A stretch of DNA of 64,000 nucleotides. Origin: Larix kaempferi. Its lineage: Eukaryota; Streptophyta; Pinopsida; Pinales; Pinaceae. The stretch spans positions 764,501 to 828,500 of the forward strand of contig BSBM01000824.1 in assembly GCA_027924585.1 (NCBI GenBank). Reading direction: 5' to 3'. A model generated the notes under the pieces. It was not told where the DNA came from. It searched no databases and saw nothing but the letters and a program-made list of their open reading frames with translations. The position numbers and the translations under genes were made by a program. This document shows, piece after piece, positions 37,001-48,099 of this stretch (within the stretch, counting starts at the first letter, position 1; each line of letters begins with the position of its first letter).

Positions 37001-38652
37001 CCATATCATCAGAAGGTCCAACCATCTCATGTCCTATGTTTGACCTTGGTCAGACTAGGCCTAACCAAGTCAACATGACCAAATATAAGTCAGATCATCA
37101 TCAGAAGTTGCTGCAAAGTGTCAAATGTTAATGCATGCTCTACAACTTATTCAAATAACAATTATAACAAAAAGTAATCATTACTGGCGATCTAAATCCA
37201 ATTATATAGTGTCATTAATTATTATTATTACTCAGACCAGACTTTCAAGATCATACTCACTTCATAGCTGTGATCAATTTGCTAGTGAAGGGTGAAGGCT
37301 AAAATAACTGGCTAAGCTAAGGGATGACTTGACTGACTTAACTTTGTGACCCTTTGGCAAAGGGAGAGGCAATACACACCATAGTATATACTAAATGAGC
37401 AATCAACACAGGGAATGGTGGTGTCTCACAAATGGATGAGTTGTTCAAAGAGGGTTTATTCACCTTTAACAGATGCGCACAATCCATAATACAAATAAGT
37501 CCAGAAATTGTTTTGATATAGCATTTAAGTTCCATTGCTTTTTGGGCCTGAAGTTTCCATAGCCTTGGTCTATGTGTGTTTATAAACACATTGCATAGAT
37601 TTACATTTATTTTAGGCTTTCTGCTGCAGGTGTGTTTTTAAGGCACTTGTTTACCTGAGCACTTCTAGGTGTGTCATGGACAGCTTGTTTACCTAGGTAT
37701 TTATTTTTCCAAAAGATATAACATTTTATTTTCATGGCCATTTTCAATTGGCATGCCTTTCATTCATGTGTGTTTAGAAACACATTGCATGAATGGGATT
37801 TTCATACAAGATATAGCATTTCATTTTCCAGATTTTGTATTCATGACAGCACTAAAAGTTTTAGGTTTAGCCAACACAACTTTAGTGACTAGGGGGAATT
37901 TCAAGGAACTCCAACTCACCATAGGTAAGTTTTGTCACCAAATCAGATCCGAGACACAATAAACAGGGAAGCTCGAGACACAATAAACAGGGAAGCTCAT
38001 CCAATACAGAGGCTACAGTGGGGAAAAGTCCTCCATGCCACTAGTCAAGTAGTAAGTCAGGGTGATAAACTAAAAGGTAGGCAATGGATGGATGAAGACA
38101 ATGAATAATGGAGCCAACACTAGTAAGCCAGGGTATGGTGGAATGATTACCTCTATTTTCCCTAAGGAGGGTAAAACCAATGAGTATGAATAGTGAACTT
38201 CTAAGTCTGAGTAGGGACAAATATAATATATATATAATAAAATCAACCAGGTCCATATATCTATATGATCACCAGATCATGATACTAAGTGCTAAGACAT
38301 GCTATAAGAATAAGTATAAAAGAAATATAACCATAACACAATGATATACCTGCTGAGTCATATACCTGAATGCTCATCAACCTGTACCATCATATGTCCT
38401 CTGAAACTGCTGCCGTAACTCTGGGCACTCCTGACTGCTCTGTACCAATGGTATAATGGCTACATCGGTCATCTCTCTGAGTGTCCTGAGACTCAGTCAT
38501 GGCATGGGGAATATACACTGTTGTCCACAATCTGATAGTGATCCAATGTAGATGCTCATCTCAGCATCTCAAATGTAAGGGAACTGGCTGAATAGTGTAT
38601 TGACATCAGAAAAATAATGTATGGTAGCCCGGCTACTATGTATGTGATAACA
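34073..38652 (-). repeat. E3 3' LTR (4580 bp)
   Basis: It matches 42873-47430 throughout. A 24-bp unit (gagacacaataaacaggg and onward) is present twice at about 37951-37999 but once in the other LTR. Several open frames of 60-100 codons occur at the same places in both LTRs. They share no known motif and are conserved only because the LTRs are recent copies. Confidence 0.95.
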
Positions 38653-39136
38653 TCTGGCTCCGGCTGGGACAAGTGCTCTGCTGCAATGAGCGCTTGAGAA
38701 CCTCAGAATCTCTGGTCCTCGAACGCTGCTACTCGAATCCATGATCCAGCACTCTACCATTTTGCTTTCAGCTTTTTTTATTTTTGCAACTTATTTCTGC
38801 ATTCACAAACATCAAAAATACCTCATCCCGCATGTGTGGGAAAAATATAAAATCAACTGAAATAAAATCTATTCTATGTCAGAAATATAAATGCATGAAA
38901 TATATAAATGCAAAAAGTAAATTAAACTACTAACATAATTTGCAAAATTTGAAATTTATTTGTGCAGGAAAAAGAAAAGTGACAGGTACTCATTTAAACT
39001 AGGAGCTTACAAAGGAGCTTAAAGACAAACAAGGTGCCAGACTCAATGGCTGAAAAAACTAACTACTGCCCAAGCAGGCTTATTTGGTTTCCTACCTACT
39101 CTAATCTACTAGGCAATGCAAGCGGAGAGATCCCAA
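38653..39136 (-). other. E3 3' non-coding region without an obvious PPT
   Basis: This lies between the ORF2 stop and the 3' LTR. The bases next to the LTR read, on the minus strand, GTCCCAGCCGGAGCCAGA, which is not a polypurine run. No other feature was recognised. Confidence 0.6.
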
Positions 39137-41146
39137 CTATGTGGGATCAGGGATGTGATCCCTTAAGTCCCTCTGATTGACAGGATATAAAATACGTCGT
39201 CCAATACCAGTGGTCAGAAAGCACATGCCATCAATGCATTGCTCTACTGTGAAAGGTCCAACCCATAAGTCATCATCTTGTCCCGATATTATATGCAATA
39301 AATGGTTGGGAATGATGACTTGACTTCCCGTATGAAACCTATTTCTATTGACAGACTCAGTAATTACTCGAATATTACGAATAGGCATGGGATGGATTTC
39401 AGCAGGGTTTTGCGGTTGAGGCGTGACAATCCTTGAGCTCCTCCTAGAAGGAACTGCATCAACTCTAGGTGGACCACCATCTAAGGAAATAGCAATTCTG
39501 CCAACAAGGACCTCCCTAACTTCTCTTCTTGTTTCTTGAACTACTTCACTTGGCCCTTCCTCGTGGGGAGACACAACTCTTTTAACAACTTCTCCTACAG
39601 TCCAGAAATCTCTATGTTCTTCCAAGGGAGGTGGATCATGAGATATGATAGTGTTATGACTAGAACCTTCCCCTGAAGGAACGGGAATGACCATGTTTTC
39701 CAATCTAGTAGAAACTGACTCAGGATGAAATGTAGATGAACTAGGAATGTGAGAAGGATCATGAGTATGATGACTAGATGACTCAGATGGTAGGAGAAAA
39801 TTAGGGATAGGAGGATATGCAGATAAAGCATGGCTTTGAGGTTCTGAAGGAGTTTGAAAAATAGCAAGGTTATTTAGATTAAAATCTCCTTCAGGTGCAT
39901 CATTGATTAAGGCATCCTCTTCCCAACTTAAAGAGTTATCATGAACTTGAATTAGGCTACCATCTTCTAGAGATAAATGAGATAGAGAATCTTCTATATC
40001 AGAATAATGGGAGGCTTCAGACTCTTCATTTGTTTCAACCCTAGTAGATGTTGCAAGATTGTTTTCCCATGGGTAAATAGGTGCAAGCCCTTGGCTTTCT
40101 CTTTCTCTATTATGATCAGTTAAGGAAAACCATTCCCTAACAGTAAAAGGAATTCTTTCTCCCCTCCTAATATCATCAACCTCATCTTCATGTATTGGAT
40201 TCTCAATATTTTCTTCATCATTTGTTTGATCATGAAGGCTTTCTATTGGGGGAGTTGGTTCTAAACTTTGATCATTAGGCAAATATTCATTTCTTCCTAT
40301 ATCTCTTATGCCATCATTAACTTCCTCAAGTGTGTGGTTTTCAATAGAAGGTTCCTGAATGATTTCATTGTTTTGCTCATCTTCCCAAGAGGAATCAGAA
40401 TCTTTCATGACCATACACATATTTTGATCGACTTCATATAATTCATCCTCATCTTCAACAAAGTTAGTTTTGGCATTATTTAACAATTCATCCCCATATG
40501 TGTTTTTTAGCCCTTCATCGAATGATTCGACATGCTCATTATAACAAGGTTCTCTGTTAACCCGAATCAAAGCTCCATCAGGGTTGGGAACACAAATAAA
40601 TGATAAATCCATCATAAGGTATCCACCTAGACCAGCCGCCCATTTTCTAGATAACAACATTCCATATGCTGGGGGTAAGTCAATGACAACTACATCCATC
40701 ATGGTAGAGATGTCTGAACATGCAAAAAGATTAGCTCTAAGGTTTTTGATCAAACCATAAGATGGCACTCGTCGGGAATCTATACCACAGACATTTCCAT
40801 AAGGTCTAGTCACCTCAAGTCCCATTTCCTTCATAACTTGTAAAGGAATAACATTCATTGCTGCTCTAGAATCCAACATACAATTATGAAGGAGCATGTT
40901 TTGAATATGCAAGGTAAGGTAAAAGGGAGAGTGACCATCGCTCTTTCTTTCATAAATGGCTGAATGGATGTTTATTGGTGGTTCCTTCTCTATTTCACTA
41001 GGTTGTGTTCCACTAAGCTTTTGGATATGACATGATTCTAGGACCGGTTCAGGAGTTTTCTCTTGGCCAATACCATCGAAAAATTCCTCTACTTGGCATG
41101 TAATAGAATCCACCTTCATTAACTTAGTGACAGGGATATTACACAT
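39137..41146 (-). CDS. E3 ORF2: protease-like domain, acidic linker, integrase C-terminal-like module (669 aa)
   Basis: The frame is uninterrupted from the ATG at 41144-41146. Residues about 60-200 resemble the aspartic protease of Tat-type gypsy elements. The active-site stretch is CMLDSRAAMNVIP (Asp92, with Arg where Gly is expected), followed by DVVVIDLPPAYGMLLSRKW and GGYLMMDLSF. Residues about 200-590 are acidic and Ser/Pro-rich and probably disordered. Residues about 600-669 (NRFHTGSQVII, DLWVGPFTVEQ, LYPVNQRDL) resemble the GPY/F module that ends gypsy integrases. No RT, RNase H or DDE core lies between them. The protein may mature Gag or bind a partner's integration complex; that is inference. 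It overlaps ORF1 by 8 nt. Confidence 0.85.
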   Translation of the reverse strand: MCNIPVTKLMKVDSITCQVEEFFDGIGQEKTPEPVLESCHIQKLSGTQPSEIEKEPPINIHSAIYERKSDGHSPFYLTLHIQNMLLHNCMLDSRAAMNVIPLQVMKEMGLEVTRPYGNVCGIDSRRVPSYGLIKNLRANLFACSDISTMMDVVVIDLPPAYGMLLSRKWAAGLGGYLMMDLSFICVPNPDGALIRVNREPCYNEHVESFDEGLKNTYGDELLNNAKTNFVEDEDELYEVDQNMCMVMKDSDSSWEDEQNNEIIQEPSIENHTLEEVNDGIRDIGRNEYLPNDQSLEPTPPIESLHDQTNDEENIENPIHEDEVDDIRRGERIPFTVREWFSLTDHNRERESQGLAPIYPWENNLATSTRVETNEESEASHYSDIEDSLSHLSLEDGSLIQVHDNSLSWEEDALINDAPEGDFNLNNLAIFQTPSEPQSHALSAYPPIPNFLLPSESSSHHTHDPSHIPSSSTFHPESVSTRLENMVIPVPSGEGSSHNTIISHDPPPLEEHRDFWTVGEVVKRVVSPHEEGPSEVVQETRREVREVLVGRIAISLDGGPPRVDAVPSRRSSRIVTPQPQNPAEIHPMPIRNIRVITESVNRNRFHTGSQVIIPNHLLHIISGQDDDLWVGPFTVEQCIDGMCFLTTGIGRRILYPVNQRDLRDHIPDPT

Positions 41147-42623
41147 TATCTTTCTTCATATCAATCTTAAGATCATAATCATCCATAGCAAGATCTTCCT
41201 CTTCCTTTTTATCTTCATCAATCTTTTTATGTTTATCAAGGAAAGAAGGTTGGGAGGTGCTTCCTCGTTTATAGATCTGATACCTTGGTTGCTCTTTAGG
41301 TTTTGGGAGCTCTATGGCACAACATGAGGAACTAGGTTCTTCTATCATGTCTTCTTCTTGCTCCCAAGGTTCTTCTTCTAAACGAATTCTTCCAAAGTCT
41401 TCATCATAAGATAAGTCATTTATGAAGTTGATGTTTTCTGGTTGGTCATCATGGTCAATGGTGTCAGAGGGTTCTTCTTCTTCTTCATCACACCAATTGA
41501 ATTCCTTCTTCTCAGAGTTTTCCAGATACTCAGGTCGTCGCCTATCCCTATCCCCATCAGGCCTCCTATTATTATTCCAGTAAGGTTTAGGGCCATAAGG
41601 ATTTCTATGTCTCTCAAGGTCATTCAAACTTGCCACATTCTTTGTTAGGACAGTTAATTGTTTCATCATTTCTTGCATGACTTCTAAAGTGTCCTTTGAT
41701 TCCTTTGGCACACTCACAGGTTCCTTTGGTTTTCGAAGTCTAGGGTCAGATATGGAAGTGGATGGGGTAAATTGATCGAAATTTTTTTGTTTCCCCATGG
41801 ATGCTACATTTTGCTCAGCCATCTTGGCATTTGATTGAGCGGTCTTTAAGTCATTTGGGTTTTTATCCTTTAGCTGATAACCGACCCATCCCTCAAAAGC
41901 ATTCAAGTAGTGAATCACAACTGCTTGGTCTTTTGGTCTGATTTCTTCAGGGATAACAGTTACAGTCTTGTCGAATGTTATGTTAAACTCATGGATTGTT
42001 TCATTTTCTCTTTTCTTAATGTCAAAAAGTTGATGTAAGAGAAATTTCCCATCTAACTTTCGGGACCACTCATTATTTAGCTTGTTGACAAAGTTATCAT
42101 ACCCATCAATGGATGAGGTAGGCAACCTGTCAAACCACTTCCTAACATCTCCTTCTAAAGATTCCAGGAGACCTCTCATGAACACATCTTCCTCAGATGC
42201 TCCATATGCTTCCATGTGTTCCCATACTTTATCAATGTGGTCTTCAATTGATATAGCAGATACTCCATCAAATCTGGGAACCTTTTCAAAATACTTTTTA
42301 GGCATGTCATGGGGTGCACCTTGGATTTGGGAAAAGTCTAGAGGAGATGGTTTTGCCTTCCTTCCAAAAATCCTAGGAGCTTGTGGAGGGGGAACACTCT
42401 GGTTTCCCGAGTTTGTTCCGGCCATTGGATTTAGTAAATTTGTGTTTAATTTTGAACTAGGAGATGAGGGAGGAACCGAATTAATCAAAGGGGATCCTAA
42501 AGCTCTGTTTGGAGAATCGTTAACCAATTTCCAAAAGAAGTTAGATGATTGTGCTTTGGGATCTCTTGTACGATATGTAATTGGGGTTCCTTCAACTTGA
42601 TCCAAGTTTACTTTAATTCTCAT
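41139..42623 (-). CDS. gag: E3 ORF1: Gag (494 aa)
   Basis: A capsid-type Retrotrans_gag domain lies at about residues 110-275 (KVPRFDGVSAISIEDHI, LEGDVRKWFDRLP, NNEWSRKLDGK, ETIHEFNITFD). The N-terminus is Ser/Pro/Asn-rich. The C-terminus is strongly acidic and has no CCHC zinc knuckle. Gag would assemble particles around element RNA. The frame starts at the ATG 42621-42623, about 230 nt after the PBS, and is open to the TAA at 41139-41141. The overlap ATGTGTAA with ORF2 suggests stop-restart or frameshift expression of ORF2. An intact Gag in an element without polymerase is like the TR-GAG class of non-autonomous elements. Confidence 0.9.
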   Translation of the reverse strand: MRIKVNLDQVEGTPITYRTRDPKAQSSNFFWKLVNDSPNRALGSPLINSVPPSSPSSKLNTNLLNPMAGTNSGNQSVPPPQAPRIFGRKAKPSPLDFSQIQGAPHDMPKKYFEKVPRFDGVSAISIEDHIDKVWEHMEAYGASEEDVFMRGLLESLEGDVRKWFDRLPTSSIDGYDNFVNKLNNEWSRKLDGKFLLHQLFDIKKRENETIHEFNITFDKTVTVIPEEIRPKDQAVVIHYLNAFEGWVGYQLKDKNPNDLKTAQSNAKMAEQNVASMGKQKNFDQFTPSTSISDPRLRKPKEPVSVPKESKDTLEVMQEMMKQLTVLTKNVASLNDLERHRNPYGPKPYWNNNRRPDGDRDRRRPEYLENSEKKEFNWCDEEEEEPSDTIDHDDQPENINFINDLSYDEDFGRIRLEEEPWEQEEDMIEEPSSSCCAIELPKPKEQPRYQIYKRGSTSQPSFLDKHKKIDEDKKEEEDLAMDDYDLKIDMKKDNV

Positions 42624-42852
42624 GTTATAAGGATGTAAACAAGTTCACTCCTCAGCAGAGTCACGATTGGGAGTTGCCAAGTATATTTAAACTCTTCTAC
42701 CAAGATATGTGTCGTTGTATATGCAGGAAAGAGTGAGTAAAGACTACTAGCTTGTCCGAGGTAAGCCCTATGCTTTCAATACCAAAATGTTGGGCAAAGA
42801 GAATGGGAGGGCTTTAGTAAAGGTATGTCGGACCAAGGTAAGCCTATTCCTT
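42624..42852 (-). other. E3 leader between PBS and Gag
   Basis: A short untranslated leader of about 230 nt. It contains several GGTAAG/GTAAGC-like words on the plus strand, but no clear splice arrangement on the element strand. Confidence 0.5.
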
Positions 42853-42869
42853 CCCCGGCAACGGCGCCA
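42853..42869 (-). other. E3 primer binding site (Asp-tRNA type)
   Basis: On the minus strand TGGCGCCGTTGCCGGGG lies 3 nt after the 5' LTR end. This is the PBS I know from Athila/Tat gypsy elements, complementary to the 3' end of tRNA-Asp. Confidence 0.85.
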
Positions 42870-42872
42870 AAA

Positions 42873-45800
42873 TGTTATCACCTAAACTGTAGCTACCCCT
42901 ATGGATGTATCCACTCATGGATGGAAATAAGGAAGGGAAACTCAAAAGGTGAAACCACGATCACCTCGACCTCCAATATATGGTTGTCACGCTAGTCAAG
43001 GCAACCTTCACTTTATGTTATCTAGCCCAGACAACAAAGGGGGAAACCCGATCTACTCCCGATAGGAGAGATCAAAACCAAGACACCAAATCAAGTTGGT
43101 TCTAAGTGAAGTAAGGTGTATGGTTTATCCTAGACCTTAAGATGAAGCCACAAGACAACTTAGGGGTTTAATGAGTGTAGCTTTAGTTCATTATTGATGT
43201 GAGAGTGACTTATAATAATTGAAGACAAGGTCTGGGATTAGAGTACTAGTAAATGTGAGAAAATCCACTGCCTTGGGAACCGTGTCCAACGCAGGGTAGT
43301 TAGGGGTTGAATTGGGGATAACTAGTACAAGTGACAAGCTTGATCATGATACATGATGGCATCAAGGGTTAGTTCACCACACTAAGGTCAAACCACAAGT
43401 TAATCCAACAATCTAGGAAAGTCAAAGTGACTTGGAGAGAAACCAGTGCCTTGGGAATTGGGATAATGGAGTCAAAGTAGAGTTAACTTGTGGTTAAGGA
43501 CTCCTATTGCATGAGACAAGTGGGCAATTAAAGTCTTGATGGATGAATAGGTCTAGATCTAGGTTTGACCAAAGTGGACCACAATCCCTTAAAATAAGGA
43601 ATGCTATCCCCAAGGCAAGATTTGACAAGGTGACCTACTAGACCTAGGTTTTGAATTATTCCCTTTCCAAATCCACGAAAACCTCAAGTACCCATGTCCT
43701 AGAAGCGGACAAACTCCCTTCTCCAAGGTGGTGCGACTTTACCCAAGGAGGCCTAAAAGTGGGATATGTGGGGTCAAGACAAGTCCGATGACATCCAAAC
43801 TTTAGATCCAGATAGGTTAGTCAAGTAGGAGTATGGATCTACAATTTCAAGGCAATCTGATGGCTAGATCTTACTAGATCCAAGTTTGAAGATACCAAGT
43901 GATCCAAAATGGGGATTAAATCCCTTGAAATGTGGAATAGGGCCCACAACGTAGAAATCAGAAAAGTGACAATCTTGGGGTAGGTTATTTGATGTGTAGA
44001 TTATGAATCAAGCGGGATCTCAACTACCCACCACCTAGATATAGGTCAACTCACCCTCACCAAGAAGTGCAACCTTGCTTGGAGGAGCTAGTTTGGCATG
44101 GGAAGAGGGTCAAATGGAAGCCAATCCTCACCAAACTATAGATACGGGATGCCATGGATGCTATAGAGGTGGGTTTTCAATATTATACCCAATAACCCAC
44201 TAGATCTAAGTAGATCTGAGAAAATGTAACAATAAGGGTTTGAAGAAATAAGGGTTTTATCAATTTATGAGCTATGTCAATGGATTGGATCAAGGTAAGA
44301 GAAACAAACCTGTGGATCTTACCTTGGTAACCTTGTAGATGCCTTGATGATGATGATCTATGCAAACCCGATCAATTTGAGAAGCTTTGAGGTAGTTTTC
44401 TATGCAATTGATTTAGTCCAAGAAGCCAATGCGCCCTCTCTCCTGCACAACAAACGTCAACAATATCAGATTTGATGTAATCAAGAGATAAGACTAATTC
44501 CACAAGAGAAGTAACAGAAAGATAGCATAGATCACAATGATGCTAATGATAATCCCCTAATACAAGCAAATGCCAAGAAAGTCGATTTGAAGAAGCCTTG
44601 CAAAATCACACTTGTTGAATTTGCCCTCCTGTAGACAAGACAATGATTTCCAAAAAAAGATAGATCTTACCACAAATTCCAAATGCTAGGTTGCAATAGA
44701 CTTTCCAATCACCATCTAAGAACACCAGATGCAAAGGAGACCACAAGAAATTCCACAAGAAAGTTTTTCTATACCAATAATCCAAGAGCCAAAGACCCCT
44801 TACAATGAGAAGCTCTCTCCTTTAAATAGGAAGGAGAGGCATCAAAATCCTAACCACTTTTTGAATGAGTGGCTAAGATTAAAAGATACAAATGTCTAAT
44901 CAATGGTTGAGATGAGCTCAACAATAAAATACATGGATCACTAATAAAATATTATATGAGTGGACAAAATCGTCCTAGAAGAGGGGAATCCCACCAAATC
45001 ATGATGACAAAATATAATAGGGGGCTTATGGTGGGTCCAAGGGGTAATTTTATCCCTCCTTGGTCAATCCCATAGCACAATAATCATAAAATAATCATCA
45101 ATATACCAAATCATGCCTCCACGGTCAAATCGTAGGCCTGAAAAAGACCTAAGAAATCATCAGAAAGTGCCATAAGTGATGGATGCAGGCCTCGATGAAG
45201 CTGAAACTACTGGAGGAGGTGTGGAAGACCCCGATCTATCATCACTGATCATCCCATGCCATAACATTGCCTCAATAGCCCAAATCAATTTCCTCAATAG
45301 CCATTTCTACCAATCCTGAAATGCCTCGGGAAGCGTGAAACTGCCCCAAACTGCCTCCTGGAGTGCTTGCGCTGTCAAGGTGAGGGCACCACTGTGTCCG
45401 GGAGGGGGGGTAATATGGTAAAAAAAAGTGGCTGGACCACCCCCTCCAAGCACAATGCCCTAGGTCAACCGGATAAAAATCACATCTGCTCTGACAGGGC
45501 TTCCAACAGACCAAAACTGCACTGGGATAGCCTACTGAGGCTCAATCATAACTGTAAGTGCCCGGAACTGAAAAAAAAACCGTCTCCTCAGACTCAGAAG
45601 GTCCAAATCCATCCAAAATGTGTACTCATACACCATATGAGTCTCTGCATGATCAAAATATATATCCAATATACCGGAACAGGGCCAATAAAAATAATCT
45701 GTAAATGATCAAATACTGCTGTAAACCAAGAATCATCATCATAACCCTGTAGCTGCTGCATAGAATCATCATGTATGTATACATAGACCATATACCATCT

Positions 45801-47430
45801 GTCCATATCATCAGAAGGTCCAACCATCTCATGTCCTATGTTTGACCTTGGTCAGACTAGGCCTAACCAAGTCAACATGACCAAATATAACTCAGATCAT
45901 CATCAGAAGCTGCTGCAAAGTGTCAAAGGTTAATGCATGCTCTACAACTTATTCAAATAACAATTATAACACAAAGTAATCATTACTGGTGATCTAAATC
46001 CAAATATATAGTGTCATTAATTATTATTATTACTCAGACGAAACTTTCAAGATCATACTCACTTCATAGCTATGATCAATTTGCTAGTGATGGGTGAAGG
46101 CTAAAATAACTGGCTAAGCTAAGGGATGACTTGACTGACTTAACTTTGTGACACTTTGGCAAAGGGAAAGGGAATACACACCATAGTATATACTGAATGA
46201 GCAATCAACACAGGGAATGGTGGTGTCTCACAAATGGATGAGTTGTTCAAAGAGGGTTTATTCACCTTTAACAGATGCGCACAATCCATAATACAAATAA
46301 GGCCAGAAATTGTTTTGATATAGCATTTACGTTCCATTGCTTTTTGGGCGTGAAGTTTCCATAGCCTTGGTCTATGTGTGTTTATAAACACATTGCATAG
46401 ATTTACATTTATTTTAGGCTTTCTGCTGCAGGTGTGTTTTTAAGGCACTTGTTTACCTGAGCACTTCTAGGTGTGTCATGGACAGCTTGTTTACCTAGGT
46501 ATTTATTTTTCCAAAAGATATAACATTTTATTTTCATGGCCATTTTCATTTGGCATGCCTTTCATTCATGTGTGTTTAGAAACACATTGCATGAATGGGC
46601 TTTTCATACAAGATATAGCATTTCATTTTCTAGATTTTGTATTCATGGCAGCACTAAAAGTTTCAGGTTTAGCCAACACAACTTTAGTGACTAGGGGGAA
46701 TTCCAAGGAACTCCAACTCACCATAGGTAAGTTTTGTCACCAACTCAGAGCCGAGACACAATAAACAGGGAAGCTCATCCAATACAGAGGCTACAGTGGG
46801 GAAAAGTCCTCCATGCCACTAGTCAAGTAGTAAGTCAGGGTGATAAACTAAAAGGTAGGCAATGGATGGATGAAGACAATGAATAATGGAGCCAACACTA
46901 GCAAGCCAAGGTATGGTGGAATGATCACCTCTATTCTCCCTAAGGAGGGTAAAACCAATGAGTATGAATAGTGAAATTCTAAGTCTGAGTAGGGACAAAT
47001 ATAATATATATATAATAAAATCAACCAGGTCCACATATCTATATGATCGCCAGATCATGATACTAAGTGCTAAGACATGCTATAAGAATAAGTATAAAAG
47101 CAATATAACCATAACACAATGATATACCTGCTGAGTCATATACCTGAATGCTCATCAACTTGTACCATCATATGTCCTCTGAAACTGCTGCCGTAACTTT
47201 GGGCACTACTGACTGCTCTGTACCAATGGTATAATGGCTACATTGGTCATCTCTCTGAGTGTCCTGAGACTCAGTCATGGCATGGGGAATATACACTGCT
47301 GTCCATAATCTGATAGTGATGCAATGTAGATGCTCATCTCAGCATCTCAAATGTAAGGGAACTGGCTGAATAGTGTACCGACATCAGAAAAATAATGTAT
47401 GGTAGCCCGGCTACTATGTATGTGATAACA
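42873..47430 (-). repeat. E3 5' LTR (4558 bp)
   Basis: It pairs with 34073-38652. A possible TATA element on the minus strand, TATTTAAA, is at 44821-44828 and is shared by both LTRs. Confidence 0.95.
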
Positions 47431-47960
47431 GTACCTAAAGGATACGATAGAATTTGATCTATGTTATCTTGGAGATCATGACTTCAGATGGGTACATAGA
47501 TGTTGATTGGGCAGAAAGTGTATATGACAGGAAGAGCACATCGAGAGGATGTTATTGTTTGGGATCGGCCATGATCTTGTGGTTTAGCAGGAAGTAGTTT
47601 AGTGTGGCTTTCAGCACAAGCGGAATATATGGCTGCTTGCTCTGCTAATTGTGAAGTAGTATGGCTTCAGGATTGTTTGACTTAGAGATAGACCCAAATG
47701 TGATCCTATGTGACAAACAGAGTTGTATCAAGATGGCAGAGAATCCAATGTTCCATGATAATTCAAAGCAAATAGAGATCTGACATTTCTATATACAAGA
47801 TATGGTGCAGAAAGGAACTATAAAGTTTGAATTTGTAACAAGTTTCCGATGTACTAACCAAACCTCTACCTCAAGTGAACAAGTTACTGATGTACTAACC
47901 AAAGCTCTACCTCGAGTAAAGTTTGAGTATTTCCAAGACAAGCTTGTTGTAGTTCAGTAG
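47431..47960 (+). pseudogene. pol: C1 pol remnant: RNase H and end of pol
   Basis: After E3 the copia frame resumes with the rest of the RYLKG motif. It shows RNase H pieces in several frames (DRKST-like, WFSRK, STSGISG-like, CDKQSCIKMAENPMFHD, KQIEI), then the C-terminal DVLTKALPRVKFEYFQDKL and a stop at 47958. There are many stops and shifts. A stretch of about 40 bp coding for the DVLTKPLP motif is duplicated in tandem at about 47840-47918. Confidence 0.85.
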
Positions 47961-48099
47961 GACCCTCCTCGAAAGGGGCAGTGATGTGGTCACTTATGAT
48001 GAGATTGTCTGCATTGACAGTGAGGTCGATGATGTGGATACCTATATTTGTGATGACGACAGAGAGGTTGGTGGATGGTCCTTAGACAGGGTTTAAGTT

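Larger units (their letters stand above)
34073..47430 (-). mobile_element. E3: non-autonomous Tat/Athila-like gypsy element with two intact ORFs
   Basis: E3 is 13.4 kb on the minus strand, with LTRs 42873-47430 (5', 4558 bp) and 34073-38652 (3', 4580 bp). The terminal inverted repeats are TGTTATCAC/GTGATAACA. It is flanked by a perfect 5-bp duplication gtacc (34068-34072 and 47431-47435). The PBS matches an Asp-tRNA type used by Tat/Athila elements. The 4.2-kb interior codes for Gag and a protease-like protein, but no RT, RNase H or integrase core. The LTRs differ by only a few percent by eye and both ORFs are open, so insertion is recent relative to G1. It sits inside C1 pol. Confidence 0.93.

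Noticed and set aside
37338-37962. Frames of 83 and 97 codons found again at 46140-46764
   Set aside because: Their conservation only reflects that they lie in the two recent E3 LTRs. No protein motif was recognised.
42082-42600. Plus-strand frame of 172 codons
   Set aside because: Antisense shadow of the E3 Gag gene.
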